In this document: in pieces, positions 11,114-22,154 of the stretch
How positions within the stretch are numbered: the first letter of the stretch is position 1
Layout: every line of letters begins with the position of its first letter
Assembly: GCA_030068075.1 (NCBI GenBank)
Contig: CM057833.1
Coordinates: forward strand, 48,689,587 to 48,753,586
Reading direction: 5' to 3'
Length of the DNA: 64,000 nt
Origin: Paguma larvata
Taxonomy: Eukaryota > Chordata > Mammalia > Carnivora > Viverridae
Notes under the pieces: model-generated
The model's input: only the letters and a program-made list of their open reading frames with translations
Database searches by the model: none
Told to the model about the DNA's origin: nothing
Made by a program: the position numbers and the translations under genes

Positions 11114-11668
11114 TAAATGGTTTATTTTCAAATTGGTTTACATATAACACCCAGTGTTTGTCCCAACACGTGCCCTCTTTAATGCCCGTCACCCCCTCTC
11201 CTCCCTCCCTCACCCCCCTCACCCTCAGTTTGTTCTTAGTCTTTGAGAGTCTCTTATGTTTTATCTCCCTCCCTCTCTGTGTCTTTTTTTCCTTTCCCCT
11301 CTTCCCCTCCCCCATGGTTTTTGCTAAGTCTCTCAAAATCCACCTATGCGTGGAAACATATGGTATCTGTCTTTTTCTGACTGACTTATTTCACTTAACA
11401 TAATACCCTCCAGTTCCATCCATGTTGCTACACATGGCCAGATTTCATTTTTTCTCATTGCCACGTAGTATTCCATTGTATATATGTACCACATCTTCTT
11501 TATCCACTCGTCAGTTGATGGGTACTTGGTCTCTTTCCATGATTTGACTATTGTTGAAAGTGCTGCTATGAACATTGGGGTACATGTGCCCCTATGCATC
11601 AGCACTCCTGTGTCTCTTGGGTAGATTCCTAGCAGTGCTATTGCTGGGTCATAGGATAGCTCTATTGA
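11114..11668 (-). mobile_element. carnivore L1, 3' end (ORF2 C-terminus and 3' UTR)
   Basis: On the minus strand a frame (11740 to 11333) encodes the L1 ORF2 C-terminal stretch, with the landmarks YDPAIALLGIYPRDTG, TPMFIAALSTI, WYIYTMEYYVAMRKNEIWP and ISQSEKDRYHMF. ORF2 is the endonuclease/reverse transcriptase of L1. Only its last ~110 codons remain, followed by the GA-rich 3' UTR (11160-11330). The 5' truncation is near 11668. Confidence 0.93.
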
Positions 11669-12298
11669 AAACCAAATATTTTGATCATTTAGGTCAGAAC
11701 TCAGGAAACTACAGCATGTGGACCAAATGTGCCCTGTCACCTAATTTTTATGGCCTATGAACTAACAATAGTTTTTACATTTTTAAAGGGTTGTAAAAAT
11801 GAAAAGAATATTTCATGACACAATCCAATTAAAAATGGGCAGAGGATCTGAATAGACATTTTTCCGAAGACACACAGATGGCCAACAGACACATGAAAAG
11901 AGGAATCAACATCACCAGTTATCAGGGAAATGCAACTGAAAGCCACAATAAGTTATCACCTTACACCTATCAGAATGGTTAGTATCGAAAAGACAAGAAG
12001 CAACAAGTGTTGGAGAGGTTGCGGAAAAGGGAATCTTCATACACAGTCGGTGGGGATGTGAGTTGGTGAAGCCAACATGAAAGACAGTACAGACCTTCCT
12101 CAAAAACTTAAAAATAGAATTACCATATGATCCGGCTATCCTACTTTGGTGTGCGTACTTAGCTGAAGAAAACGAAAACACGAATTCTAAATGATACAGG
12201 CACCACTCTATTCATTGCGGTTTTGTTTATCATAGCCAAACTGTGGAAACAAACTAAGTGTCCATCAGTAGATAAGTAGGCAAAGAAGACATGAGACA

Positions 12299-12299
12299 T

Positions 12300-12362
<63 letters not shown>
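12299..12362. repeat. (GATA)n tetranucleotide microsatellite
   Basis: About 15 uninterrupted TAGA/GATA units arising where the old L1 reads ACATATAGATAG. It gives an artefactual minus-strand frame of repeated LSIY residues. A perfect array of this length is likely to vary between individuals. Confidence 0.97.
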
Positions 12363-12490
12363 TACATCAGCCATTTAAAATAATTCGATCTTGGCACTTA
12401 GGACAATATGGATGGACCTTAAGGGTATTATACTAGGTAAAATAAGTCAGATAAAGAGAAATATGGTATTGTTGTCTTTAAATGAGGAAT

Positions 12491-12707
12491 CCGGGGCGCC
12501 TGGGTGGCTCAGTCGGTTAAGCAGCCGACTTTGGCTCAGGTCATGATCTTGCAGTCTGTGAGTTCGAGCCCCGCATCAGGCTCTGTGCTGACAGCTCAGA
12601 GCCTGGAGCCTGCTTCGGATTCTGTATCTCCCTCTCTCTCTGCCTTCTCCTGCTCACGTTCTGTCTCTAGGTCTCAAAAATAAATAAACATCAAAAAAAA
12701 ATTTTTT
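12491..12707 (+). mobile_element. CAN-type SINE nested in old L1
   Basis: Perfect 14-bp TSD TTTAAATGAGGAAT at 12477-12490 and 12708-12721. Near-consensus head (GGGGCGCCTGGGTGGCTCAG). Confidence 0.95.
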
Positions 12708-12975
12708 TTTAAATGAGGAATTCAAAAATAAATAAATAAACAAACAAACAAGCCAAACAAAACAAAACTCACAGACACAGAGAATATGCTAGTGGCTATC
12801 AGAGTGGAAGGGGGTTGTGGGGTAGGGGAGATGGTTGAAGAGGGTCATCTATATGGTGACAGAGGGTAACGAGACTTATTGTCGTTATTACTTTGTAGCG
12901 TGCACAAATATTGAATTATGTTGTGCACATAACTAAAACTAATATAATGTCATATAGCAATTTTACCCAAATAAG

Positions 12976-13200
12976 TAAACAAATTTACCAATAAAGAGTG
13001 AGCTCGTGAAACCCTAGGGGCCCACTCTCCACCTCAATTAAAACAGAACCCCAGAACCATGGGCTCCCTTTCTCTCCCGACCCAGGGCCTTGCTGTGTGG
13101 TTTGCTCTGCAATCTCTAGATCTTGTAAGTAATAAATCTTTATTTTTTTTCAAAGCTTCCTGATGGTTGTTGCCAAAGGGCATCTTACAGTCTTAATAAG
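12976..13200 (+). repeat. possible ERV LTR remnant
   Basis: CTAGGGGCCCACTCTCCACC, then TTTCTCTCCCGACCC, then GTAAGTAATAAATCTTTATT (13127-13145) look like the end of U3, R with its AATAAA signal, and the start of U5 of a retroviral LTR. No partner LTR, primer-binding site or internal region was recognised. Confidence 0.4.
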
Positions 13201-13328
13201 AACCACAAGGGCTGGTACAGCCACCACATTGGTTATTGATAGGCTGTGCCTGGCACAAAACACTGGCCCTTTACAGGAAAAGCTCACTGACTCCTGCACC
13301 AGCGCTTCCAAAGTACAGAATATAACCA

Positions 13329-13546
13329 TTAAAAAAATTTTTTTATGTTTATTTATTTTTGAGAGAGACAGAGATACAGAGTGCGAACGGGGAGGGGCAG
13401 AGAGAGAGGGAGACACAGAATCCAAAACAGGCTCCAGGCTCTGAGCTGTCCACACAGAGCCCAACGCGGGGCTCGAACCCACAAACTGTGAGATCATGAC
13501 CTGAGCTGAAGTAGGACACTTAACTGACTGAGCCACCCAGGTGCCC
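13329..13546 (-). mobile_element. CAN-type SINE
   Basis: T-rich tail complement with ATGTTTATTTATTTTTGAGAG at the left; head GAGCCACCCAGGTGCCC at the right. Worn TSD GAATATAACCATT (left) versus GAACATAACTGTT (right). Confidence 0.93.
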
Positions 13547-15088
13547 GGAACATAACTGTTTTTAAGACAATGGTAATATGGTGCTGCTTCCTTCCTTTGC
13601 AGCGTTCTACTCTTCAATTCCTCCTAAAAATAGCAAACTGTATTTTTTATATTTCATGGCTTCTGGGTGAGGTTCATTGGGAGATTTGTCAACGCCCTTT
13701 GGCTCCTTTTTGCCATGTTGGAAACAAGAAGATATATCGTAGCGACGGTAGATGGATACAGAGACGTGGGAGAGGGACAGAGATCATCTCTTTGGCACAC
13801 TGAATCCATAAGGGAAATTTTACTTCTGTCAGCATCATTTAAACAACGTAATGTGGTCTTTCCCAAAGCTTGGAACTACTTTCACCACAGTAAAGTGTTC
13901 ATTGTGATTACTGAGAAACTTGTTGTCTTAAAACTGATGCTTACTGCACTGTTTGACCTGTATGTGGTGAAGCTATGTTTTAAAATAAGACACTGACGTT
14001 TATAAAGGAAACATCAACTTTTCCCAAGGAGAGAAAGGGAAGAATTTCTTTTCTTGAAATGATGATTTCATTAAATTGGAAAAGTTGGTATTTTTTGTTA
14101 ACTTTTTCGACATTTTCTATAAAACATACCACTGCATTTGGTCTACTATTCATCTGGGATAACCACATGCTAGTAATTGACTTCCCTTTATTTTTTGCTT
14201 TATTTATTCTTTACCATTTAACTTTATTACAGGCAGACAGAGCCTGGTCTCTATTAGAGTAACAAGAACTATTTCTTTAATTACTGTACAAAGAGAGTAG
14301 CAGTATTCTGGCAGATCCTGTGCTATTCAATCAAGCAAGTTCAATACAAAAAAAAAAAAAGCTGATTTGCCAAAATCAGACATTTGTTAAGTGAAAAAAA
14401 TTATGTAGGCACTTATTAGCATAAGTGCCTATAGTGACATTCTATTTTTTGAAGTTTACAGCTCTCAGGGAGCGCTTCTTGCTGGAAGTCCTATTTAAAA
14501 ATTACGTAAGGATTTCGATACTCGCATCTACCTGATAGAGGAAAATGAGAAAGGCAAGTGGGTCATTTTAGAAATCACAACTTTTAAGCTAATTGCGATT
14601 TCTAAAGTAAACCTAATGGTACTGCAGAGAACAAGAACGCCTCTAATCTAATCTTGGCAGCATTGTGATTTCAAACTGCTAAGCCACACAGTACATTCGC
14701 TTTTCCTTGTGTAGGACGCCTACTACCCCTCACCAAGGATCCTTCTCTGTGCCTTGGTTATGTATCCCAGCACTCACGAGTGATGAATTATCGTCAAAGA
14801 CAAACGCAGGCCTTTGCTTTTGACAAAACAACTCTTTACGGAACACAAATGTTTTTCTGAGGGAGGGATGTAGATTTAGCTTCATGCTTTCTTGTTAAGA
14901 GGTTAAGGAGGAGGGTCTCATAGAAGCGGGGAATGAGAGCAAACTTGAGAAAGTGATTGACTTGAATAAGGGTAAATATGTGAAACATTTTTCTGGACTT
15001 CCAACTGTCTTCTGAGGAAAAAGCCAATGCTACCGATTGTTTCTCAGAAGTTAAGATGGCTGTCACCCAATTGTTTTGCCTTTTACTT
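13547..15088. other. unassigned DNA with a perfect short palindrome
   Basis: No gene or named repeat recognised; frames up to 109 codons carry no motif. Within it, 14406-14431 is a perfect 10-bp inverted repeat (TAGGCACTTA / TAAGTGCCTA) around a 6-base loop. Confidence 0.45.
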
Positions 15089-15103
15089 AGAACACCAGAA
15101 GGA

Positions 15104-15329
15104 GGGGCACCCGGGCGACTTTAGTCGGTTAAGTGTCCGACTTCGGCTCAAGTCATGATCTCATGGTTTGTGAGTTCAAGCCCTGCATTGGGCTCTGTGC
15201 TGACAGCTCGGAGCCTGGAGCCTGCTTTGGATTTTGTGTCTCCCTCTCTCTCTCTGCCCCTGCCCTGCTCACACTCTGTCTCTGTCTCTCTCTTGAAAAT
15301 AAATAAACATTTAAAAAAAATTTTTTTAA
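15104..15329 (+). mobile_element. CAN-type SINE
   Basis: TSD AGAACACCAGAAGGA (15089-15103) and AGAACATTAGAAGGA (15330-15344), two mismatches. The head is slightly changed (GGGGCACCCGGGCGACTTTAG). Confidence 0.95.
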
Positions 15330-15344
15330 AGAACATTAGAAGGA

Positions 15345-16640
15345 AATACCTCCAACCCAATCCAGAATGTCGCCTCTAGAGAAAAACTGTGTACATGTGC
15401 CCATGATGACCACAAAGCACGGAAATATTTTCCGTTTTTCTATACTTTCAAAACTGTTAGGACAGTTTTTTGATCTCTCTCCCCATGCCTCCAGAAACCT
15501 TCCTCTGCTATGAATCTTTGTGATCTCATCTACAAAACAGATGAGGAATCCTTACTGAGTCCATCTCAACATGTGAAAAGACTTACAACTTACAGGTACT
15601 TCTCTGTAACGAGATTATACATCCTCCTGATTCAAGTGTATCAAAGCCTGTCAGCACTTCGTTGATAAATGTCATGAAAACTGTGCCTTAATAAGTGGTC
15701 GTCTATCTTAGTGGTACCTCTCCCGAAAAGAGAATAAAGAACACATAAGAGACAAAGACAAAAATGCTGACGGCCATAGGAAAAAAATTATTGTTATTTC
15801 TGAGCCGTGGGCACTTCTGAGGTTTTGTCTTGTTTTCTGTATTTGGAATGCTTCATAATTATTTAATGGCTTTTCTCAAGAAAAATAAAGCTGAAGAAGT
15901 TCCCAGGTCCTCAAATTCTAAATGAAGAAATGGAAAGGAAGGGGAGAAATTGCACAGCATTTTTCTTTTTCGGGGGCAGTAAGTTGAAGAAAACTCTGAG
16001 CCGCCGCTGCACCGGAGGGACGGTGATCGAGGGGGTCCCTGGGAGCAATATTCTTATTCCACTGAAGGAGGTGAGCCAAGATACTTATAAGCTCTAGAGA
16101 ACCTTTAACACAGGAAGCTATTTATCATAACAAGGTTGGTTGATACTGTTCCCATACTGAACCAATTAGGTTCGCCTATTTCGTCATACTTCATAACTTG
16201 GGATGATAGGTTTCCAAGTATGGTACAGTGTAGTAATTGAATTTTGATCAAACACACATGGCCCATAACCCAGTATGTGAAATTTTCAGAACAGTTCACA
16301 GCTTTTAAATATCCAGTCAACATGTTGCCAAAAGTACAGGATGTACTTGATGCAAGGGGGAGAGAAAGGGGAGGGCTGACTCTTGGTAGAGCTGTAAAAC
16401 AAATATTTTTGTTCTTGTTCTCTTCTTATTTTTCAAATAGCGGTGGAGAAAGGCCGTGGGATATCATATCATAACTCAAGTCTTCCCCTTGCTCGCTCAT
16501 GGGCATAAACATCTTTGAGTCTCATTGCGTATCTTTCGGATTACCTTCTCTTTTTTTGCATGAAACTATTTTCATGTCACATGACTGTTACACACGACCT
16601 GCTAGTATTTCTCGTTGCAGCACTACCTAAAGAGTGTTTT
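15345..16640. other. unassigned DNA with a small GC-rich patch
   Basis: No gene recognised. A short patch at 15990-16060 (GCCGCCGCTGCACCGGAGGG) stands out from AT-rich surroundings but is too short for a CpG island. Confidence 0.4.
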
Positions 16641-17400
16641 TTTTTTTGACCACCTACCACATGTTAGACACTGGGTATACAGGTAAACTCTTTTAAATAA
16701 AGAGATATGATCCCTGCTTTCCTGTGATCAACTGTGGATGGGGAGACAGGCATAAAGTAATGAAAACATCAATAGTTTTATCATTATAACCTGTGATAAT
16801 TAACATGAAGAAAAAGTAGGGCGTCAGGGGGGACAAAAATGGGGATCTGATTTACCCAGGTGAGATGGAGAGGGGGAGAGAAGCAGGGAACACATCCATT
16901 GAAATGGATTCTCAAACGATGAGAAGCAATCCAAGAGAATGGATAAGTATTTCGAGGAGAAGGAAGCATATAGTTAAGCCTTGAAGTAGACAAGACTTTG
17001 GCAAACTCAAGGATCTGAAGGCTAGTACACCCAGTGAAAAAGAAGCTAAAAAGATAGGCGAGAGCCAGATCAAACTTTGCCATGTAAAGGATTATGCCAA
17101 GATTCTAGAAGGATTGTGCAGCCATTCAAAGGTGGTAGGTCAAGGAGTGGCATAATGAGAGGCAGGCAAGACAAGAATCAGAAAGACTAACTAGAACACC
17201 TGGACTATTGTCCAGATCAAAATGACTAGTGGCTTAGAATGAGGCAACGGCAGAGGTGAAGAACGGTGGACACATGTGAGCTATATTTTGGAGAAGTGAC
17301 AGAACTTGGTGGTAACTGGACATGGGAAGCGAGGGAGAGGAAGGTTCCGAGGACATCTTCAGGTTGGTGGCTTCAGCAGCTTAATGAGTAAAGTCTAATA
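16641..17400 (+). repeat. ancient dispersed repeat X
   Basis: Order of landmarks: TAGACACTGGGTATACAGG, TATGATCCCTGCTTTCCTG, GGGGAGACAGGCATAAAG, CTAGAAGGATTGTGCAGCC, TTTTGGAGAAGTGACAG. The same series recurs in other copies in this window. Old and heavily diverged; no coding capacity. Confidence 0.55.
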
Positions 17401-17572
17401 AATACGAACATGTTAGCATAACTCATAAGAGTTCCCCAAGGAGAACTACGTCGCTCTCACCAGCTCCCATGTCTGCAGGGATACCTGCTCTCATCGGATT
17501 TTTAGGAACAGATGCATTAATCACAGGGCAGGGATACAGAGAAATTTTCCACCTACGTGCACATCAAACTTT

Positions 17573-17794
17573 GTTTAAAATATTCTTTTAGTGTTTATTT
17601 TTCGAGAGAGAGAGAGAGCGCACGCACGCAAGTTGGGGAGAGACAGAGAGAAAATGAGACACAGAATCCGAGGCAGGCTCCAGGCTCTGAGCTGTCAGCA
17701 CAGAGCCCGCCACGGGGCTCAAACCCACGGGCCGAGAGATCATGACCTGAGTGGAAGTTGGATGCTCAATCGATTGAGCCACCCAGGAGCCCCC
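17573..17794 (-). mobile_element. CAN-type SINE
   Basis: TSD ACATCAAACTTT (17561-17572) and ACACCAAACTTT (17795-17806). Head at the right end reads GAGCCACCCAGGAGCCCC. Contains a CGCACGCACGCA variant in its GA-rich part. Confidence 0.95.
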
Positions 17795-17984
17795 ACACCA
17801 AACTTTTCTCACCATAAGCAGAGAATGTCTCTGAGATATGAAAAGCGACTTTAACATAAACTTAAAATATTTACTCTCAGCTCTACAGACACGATCAAAG
17901 ATGTCTGGCAATTGAACTAGGAGAACCTGGGGAAAAAACTGCTCCTTTGAAAGTATTTAAAAACCGAGTATATTTCTTTATTCA

Positions 17985-18420
17985 TTCAATAGATTTTCCT
18001 GAGTGTTTTTAGTGTGGGGGGGGGGGGGGTATGAGGTAAGTAAGATGCGTTCCCTGCCTTTGTAAAGAGTATATTCTATCAGAAGAGAAAGAAGCATAAA
18101 AAAAATGTCTAATACAGTGCGGTTTGTTATATAGATCAAGCAATAGAGTTATATTTAGCAGACGACAGGATTATTAATTTTAGGGGGGAGTGGGGGACAG
18201 GCACACGGGCGAGGCCGTGAAGGCCTTCAGAGAGGTTGCATTTGAGACAAGTCTTGAAGGACAGACAAGAGTTTACTAAACAAGGGATGGGGAAGATATT
18301 CCAAGACAAGAGAATAGCGCAAGCCAAGACATAAGGGTCCCCAAGAGCACTTGGGTACTCAGAACCAGAGCCCTCAGGGTGTCTGGTCCAAATTGGAAAA
18401 GTCACCCTTCCCTTCTGAAG
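17985..18420 (+). repeat. ancient dispersed repeat X, with a G14 run
   Basis: GTTCCCTGCCTTTGTAAAGA, GAGGCCGTGAAGGCCTTCAG, GAGACAAGTCTTGAAGGACA and GATGGGGAAGATATTCCAAG follow the order of the repeat at 16.6 kb. A 14-base G run lies at 18016-18029. Confidence 0.5.
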
Positions 18421-19862
18421 TCTGAAAAACACTACCAGTCTAGTCTGACTTATCTGCTGTCACTTGAGCCAGACACGGAAATCTAATTTGTGCGGGCCCA
18501 AATCAAGAAAAACCTCTCCACTTCATGCGACTACCGCCTGACTATTGCCTGTGTTCGTGCGAGTTTGAGGTTGACCTACTGAGATGCGCGGTCCTCCCTC
18601 CCACGATCGAAATCAGTCCAACAGCTTGGCCAAGGCCACAGGACCCAGCTTTTAATGCACCTAGAAAGATGCGGCAGTGGCCCAAGGTAACGCTTATGCG
18701 GCCCGGAGAGTGCAGATAACAGCATGACCCTAACACTTGGCCCGGCAAACACGTACAGCTGCCCTTGTACGACGGTCAGGCATAGTGAGTGACCGCCACC
18801 AAAAAATAAATAAATACAGCATGTGTGTGTCTGTGTGCGTGCCTGTGTACGTGTGTGATCTCTACATTTTTTTTCTAATAGCTATTCAGACAGTCCTTAG
18901 AGAGGGAGTTGGCAGCTTCAGCTGGAGGCTGCTCCCCCACCTGTCTCCAGGCACTGCAAACACAGCTGTGTAAGGAGCCGGCCAAGGCTTCCAAGGAAAG
19001 AAACGGTACAATCCAGGGGGTGGGGGGAGCCGGCCGGCAATGGGAGCGCCTTTCTCACAAACCCACTTGGGACAGGGCCTGTCTAGCAACTGCAAAAATT
19101 AGCAAGGAGGACGTGGTAAGGCTTTTCTTTTTTTTTTTTTTTAACTTCACAATAAGTAAAACCATTCAAGACCCAACTCGATGACCGCTTTAAAACCATC
19201 TTTGAAAAGGGTGAGACGGAGCACTGAATTCCAGCGGAGGGGAGAACGAGGTAACGCGTCTCGAGAATTGGGCCAGGCACACATTCAGGTTTTCTCCTTG
19301 CATCCAGATGACACGTAGAGACGACTCACGCGCTGTCACGGGCCTCGCGGTTTCTGACCCCAAACACAGAACTTCCTGGCGAAGTACCTAGAAACTTCGT
19401 TTCTATTTCTCCAGGCTGGAAAGCGCAGGCATTTGCAAAGTTCAGCTCTTTAGGAAAGTCAGCAGGGGCACGATTTCAGCAGACGCTGGTGATCCGAATG
19501 TTAGCAATTCTAGAGCGGTCAGGGGTTTGCCGCTCCCCGAACGGAGGGGAAATTCGAAGAGGGAAAGATACGAGTCGTTTTAGCAGATGAAAACCAAAGC
19601 AAGGAGGTATTTTCGGTATCATTTTAATCACAAAATAGCACGAACGCGGTCTGTGCCTGCGTGCTACCCAAACGTCGATTTGAATACCACTGAACGCTCG
19701 TTTGAAAATTTCCATTTTTGTAATTTGCTTTCCTTTGTGAAGCCAAGACTTGAGAGGGAGCTGGCAGCCGTCTCCAAGTCTGGCACGACTTCACCTCAGA
19801 CGCACTCGGTTGGTTTGGATGTCGAGGGAGACCGCACAAGAGAGAAGGGGAGAGGGAGGAAG
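18421..19862. other. CpG-enriched zone without recognised gene
   Basis: Unique-looking sequence with far more CpG than its surroundings, notably at 18520-18620, 19190-19370 and 19490-19660. It includes a TG/CG-alternating tract (18819-18857). It flanks the CpG island and may belong to the same regulatory region. No exon could be assigned. Confidence 0.45.
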
Positions 19863-20100
19863 CGACGCAGGGAGCGAGCGAGCCGCGGCCGGGGCTGCCC
19901 GGAGAGCCGGCCTCCGCCGCGCAGCCAGGCGCTTTGGCTCCACCTGCAGGAATCGGAAGGCACACCGCTTGGATGCCCCGCTGCCGCAGAAACCGGGGAG
20001 GGGGTGGGGACCGACCTCCGCCGGGGCCTGTCCCAGCCCTCCGCCACCGGGTGGGCGGCAGTGGATGGGAAGTGGGGATCTCCGACACCATCAACAGCGG
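19863..20100. promoter_or_regulatory. CpG island (candidate promoter or first exon)
   Basis: By hand count about 25 CpG dinucleotides in roughly 240 bases, with GC content near two-thirds. That meets the usual island criteria, while flanking DNA has few CpGs. A GGGCGG Sp1-type box lies at 20053-20058. No TATA box was seen. Several frames stay open across it (198 codons on plus, 161 on minus), but this follows from the scarcity of stops in GC-rich DNA. Such islands usually mark promoters; which gene, and on which strand, cannot be told here. Confidence 0.7.
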
Positions 20101-20110
20101 CAGGCCCACT

Positions 20111-21220
20111 CAGTACAGAAGTTTGTATTTGGGGGAGACAAGACATCATACGCCTCCGACAACCTGTTCTTAGTTACACATAAGCCCCATTCGAAGGCCA
20201 AAGGCAGTATTTGCTTCTAGGACAGCCCGAAAACATACCATGAATAAATTACCAAACCCACTCTATCAAACAACAGAGACCGGATGTGATCAAAACACCC
20301 CCCCCCCTCTTTTTTACAGGTGTCTTTATGAGTTGTCAAGCATTTTGTTAATGGCTAGTAATTGCTAAAACACCCTGCGGTATAGGACTGTGTCCCACCT
20401 CCGAGGTGGGCAGCACAAAGTGAGGACCACCTGTTTCACCTGATGCTCTCATTCTGCAGGCGAGTACACAGAGGCATGGAGAGGATTCCCCCCCCCCTTT
20501 CCGCCCCCGGCCCAGTCAACTAGTTTGTTGATGATAGAAACGGTTTGGGGCTAGATTTTCCTAACCTCTCTGGAGTTTGTTTTCAAAGACAAGAGAATTA
20601 TTCTGCTTTGCTGTAGGTTGGCCAGGATGGAAATGCTCAGCTGATTGGCTATCTCAGGAGGAAACTGGCTTCCCCGCCTACCTGTTGTCCTGTCCCTGAG
20701 CTTCTGTCCCAGCTTCTGCTCTGGGCCAAGGCAGCTGCTCATGGTGCTTTACTCCAAATATCAAATGCTGCCTGGAGCTGATGCCAACCCGTTGCTAAAC
20801 TTATGAATTCATTTTTTTCAAGCCTAAAGGACAGAATCTTTTCGACGTGGGCTTGTAACCTACAAACAGGCAGGTGCTTTGTTTTAGCAACACAGGTGTC
20901 TTCTATCCGGTATCTAGCGCATCTACTTATCCAAAGTGCTTAATAAGTAGTTCTGGAGTTTCCCAGTGATAGTTACAGATGATGATGGTGTTTACCAATT
21001 GAAAAGGAATTTTTGCTGTAGGCAGTTAGCGCTCAGTTCCCAAATAAAGTGAAGATCCTTCTTGTAAATGACTCCATTTACGTTATGTCAAATGAATATG
21101 ATCCAGGGAAAGTTGGAGATCAAAGGATCCAAACTGTAACCACAACCCGTTTATAAAACGGAAGTAATACTGTTGGCGATTAGAAATGAATCATTATTAT
21201 AATAATAAAAATCATAATAT
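20111..21220. other. unassigned DNA
   Basis: No gene or clear repeat recognised. A C10 run (20298-20307) and a CCCCCCCC run (20489 region) are present. A weak MIR-like trace (20370-20500) is too degraded to call. Confidence 0.45.
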
Positions 21221-21238
21221 TAATAATAGCTTTGAACT

Positions 21239-21446
21239 GGGGCGCCTGGGTGGCTCAGTCGGTTAAGTGCCTGACTTTGGCTCAGGTCACGATCTTGCGG
21301 TTTGTGAGTTCGAGCCCCGCGTCAGGCTCTGTGCTGACAGCTCAGAGCCTGGAGCCTGCTTCCGATTCTGTTCCTCCCCCTCTCTCTGATTTGCCTCAGC
21401 TCACATTCTTGCTCTCTCTCAAAAATAAATAAGCATTAAATAATAA
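21239..21446 (+). mobile_element. CAN-type SINE
   Basis: TSD TAATAATAGCTTTGAACT (21221-21238) and TAATAATAGCTTTAAACT (21447-21464), one mismatch. Near-consensus head. Confidence 0.96.
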
Positions 21447-21469
21447 TAATAATAGCTTTAAACTATTAT

Positions 21470-21690
21470 TGGTGCTTACTATATTCCAGGCTCCCTGCTA
21501 AGCCCTGTAAGTACACTATCTAATTCATAACAACTCCATGTGAGTTACAATTATCATCCCCATTTTACAGAAGGAGATCTGAAGCGCAGAGAGGCTTAAT
21601 CACTATCCATAGTAACAGCTCACAGTAGTGAGACCAGTGTCAGAATCCAATTACTACCTGACTCCAGACTCCTAAGCACCATACTGTACG
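21470..21690 (-). repeat. MIR, reverse orientation
   Basis: CTTACTATATTCCAGGCTCC, CATCCCCATTTTACAGAAGG and GACTCCAGACTCCTAAGCAC mark the complement of MIR over almost its full length. Confidence 0.88.
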
Positions 21691-21910
21691 ATAAATACCT
21701 ATTGGCTGCTTCCATGCTAGTGACATTCAAATCTTTATCTCTAGTTCTGAGTTCTCATGCGAGCCCTATACTTTATTTCCAATTACTGAAAGAATATCAT
21801 TAATTATATATTTCGCTGCTGTTTAAAATTAAAAGGACCTAGGCCAAACTCTTTCCCTCTTTCCACAAGCATTTGCTGCAAACCATCCATGTTCAGACCT
21901 CGGTCGAGGA

Positions 21911-22136
21911 CACTGGTTCTCCAATGGCCACTGGGGGATGTATTTTGCCCACTGGGGGATGTATGGCAATGCCTGAAAATTTTTTGGTGGTCACAACTGG
22001 GGTGAGGGGATGCTCCTGGCATCTAGCGAATAGAGACCACAGATGCTGCGATGTAGTCTGCAATACATATGACATCTCCCACAGCAAAGAATCGTTCTGC
22101 CCAAAATGTCAATAGTGCTGAGTTCAAGGAACCCGG
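21911..22136 (+). mobile_element. MER20 DNA transposon, full length
   Basis: Non-autonomous hAT-Charlie element. CACTGGTTCTCC at the start, then GGCAATGCCTGAAAATTTTT, GGTGGTCACAACTGGGG, CTCCTGGCATCTAGCG and CCAAAATGTCAATAGTGCTG follow the family order to the end. Its 8-bp target duplication is visible as GTCGAGGA (21903-21910) and GTTTAGGA (22137-22144). A 16-bp stretch is directly repeated inside (21928-21943 and 21949-21964). MER20 copies are known in the literature as regulatory elements in uterine cells of placental mammals; whether this one is active is unknown. Confidence 0.85.
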
Positions 22137-22154
22137 GTTTAGGAATATGACGAT

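Larger units (their letters stand above)
11816..12975 (+). mobile_element. old L1 (L1M-type) 3' region, interrupted
   Basis: Text follows the L1 ORF2 end: AATGGGCAGAGGATCTGAAT, GCAACTGAAAGCCACAATAA, AAACTGTGGAAACAAACTAA, then the 3' UTR. There are many stops and indels, so it is ancient. It contains a GATA microsatellite (12299-12362) and a full SINE (12491-12707), both younger than the L1. Confidence 0.88.

Noticed and set aside
10926..11336. 136-codon minus-strand frame
   Set aside because: It runs from the L1 3' UTR complement into a reversed SINE; both parts are explained by repeats.
12299..12362. CRISPR-like or satellite array
   Set aside because: Simple GATA microsatellite with a 4-base unit and no spacers.
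10847..14397. Identical 21-base stretch at 10847-10867 and 14377-14397 (CAGACATTTGTTAAGTGAAA)
   Set aside because: Flanks do not match, and the text is AT-rich and repeat-like; likely chance or a shared worn repeat fragment.
19587..20220. Overlapping 198-, 161-, 156- and 117-codon frames on both strands
   Set aside because: Stop codons are rare in GC-rich CpG-island sequence, so several frames stay open at once; composition is Arg/Pro/Gly-rich with no motif.
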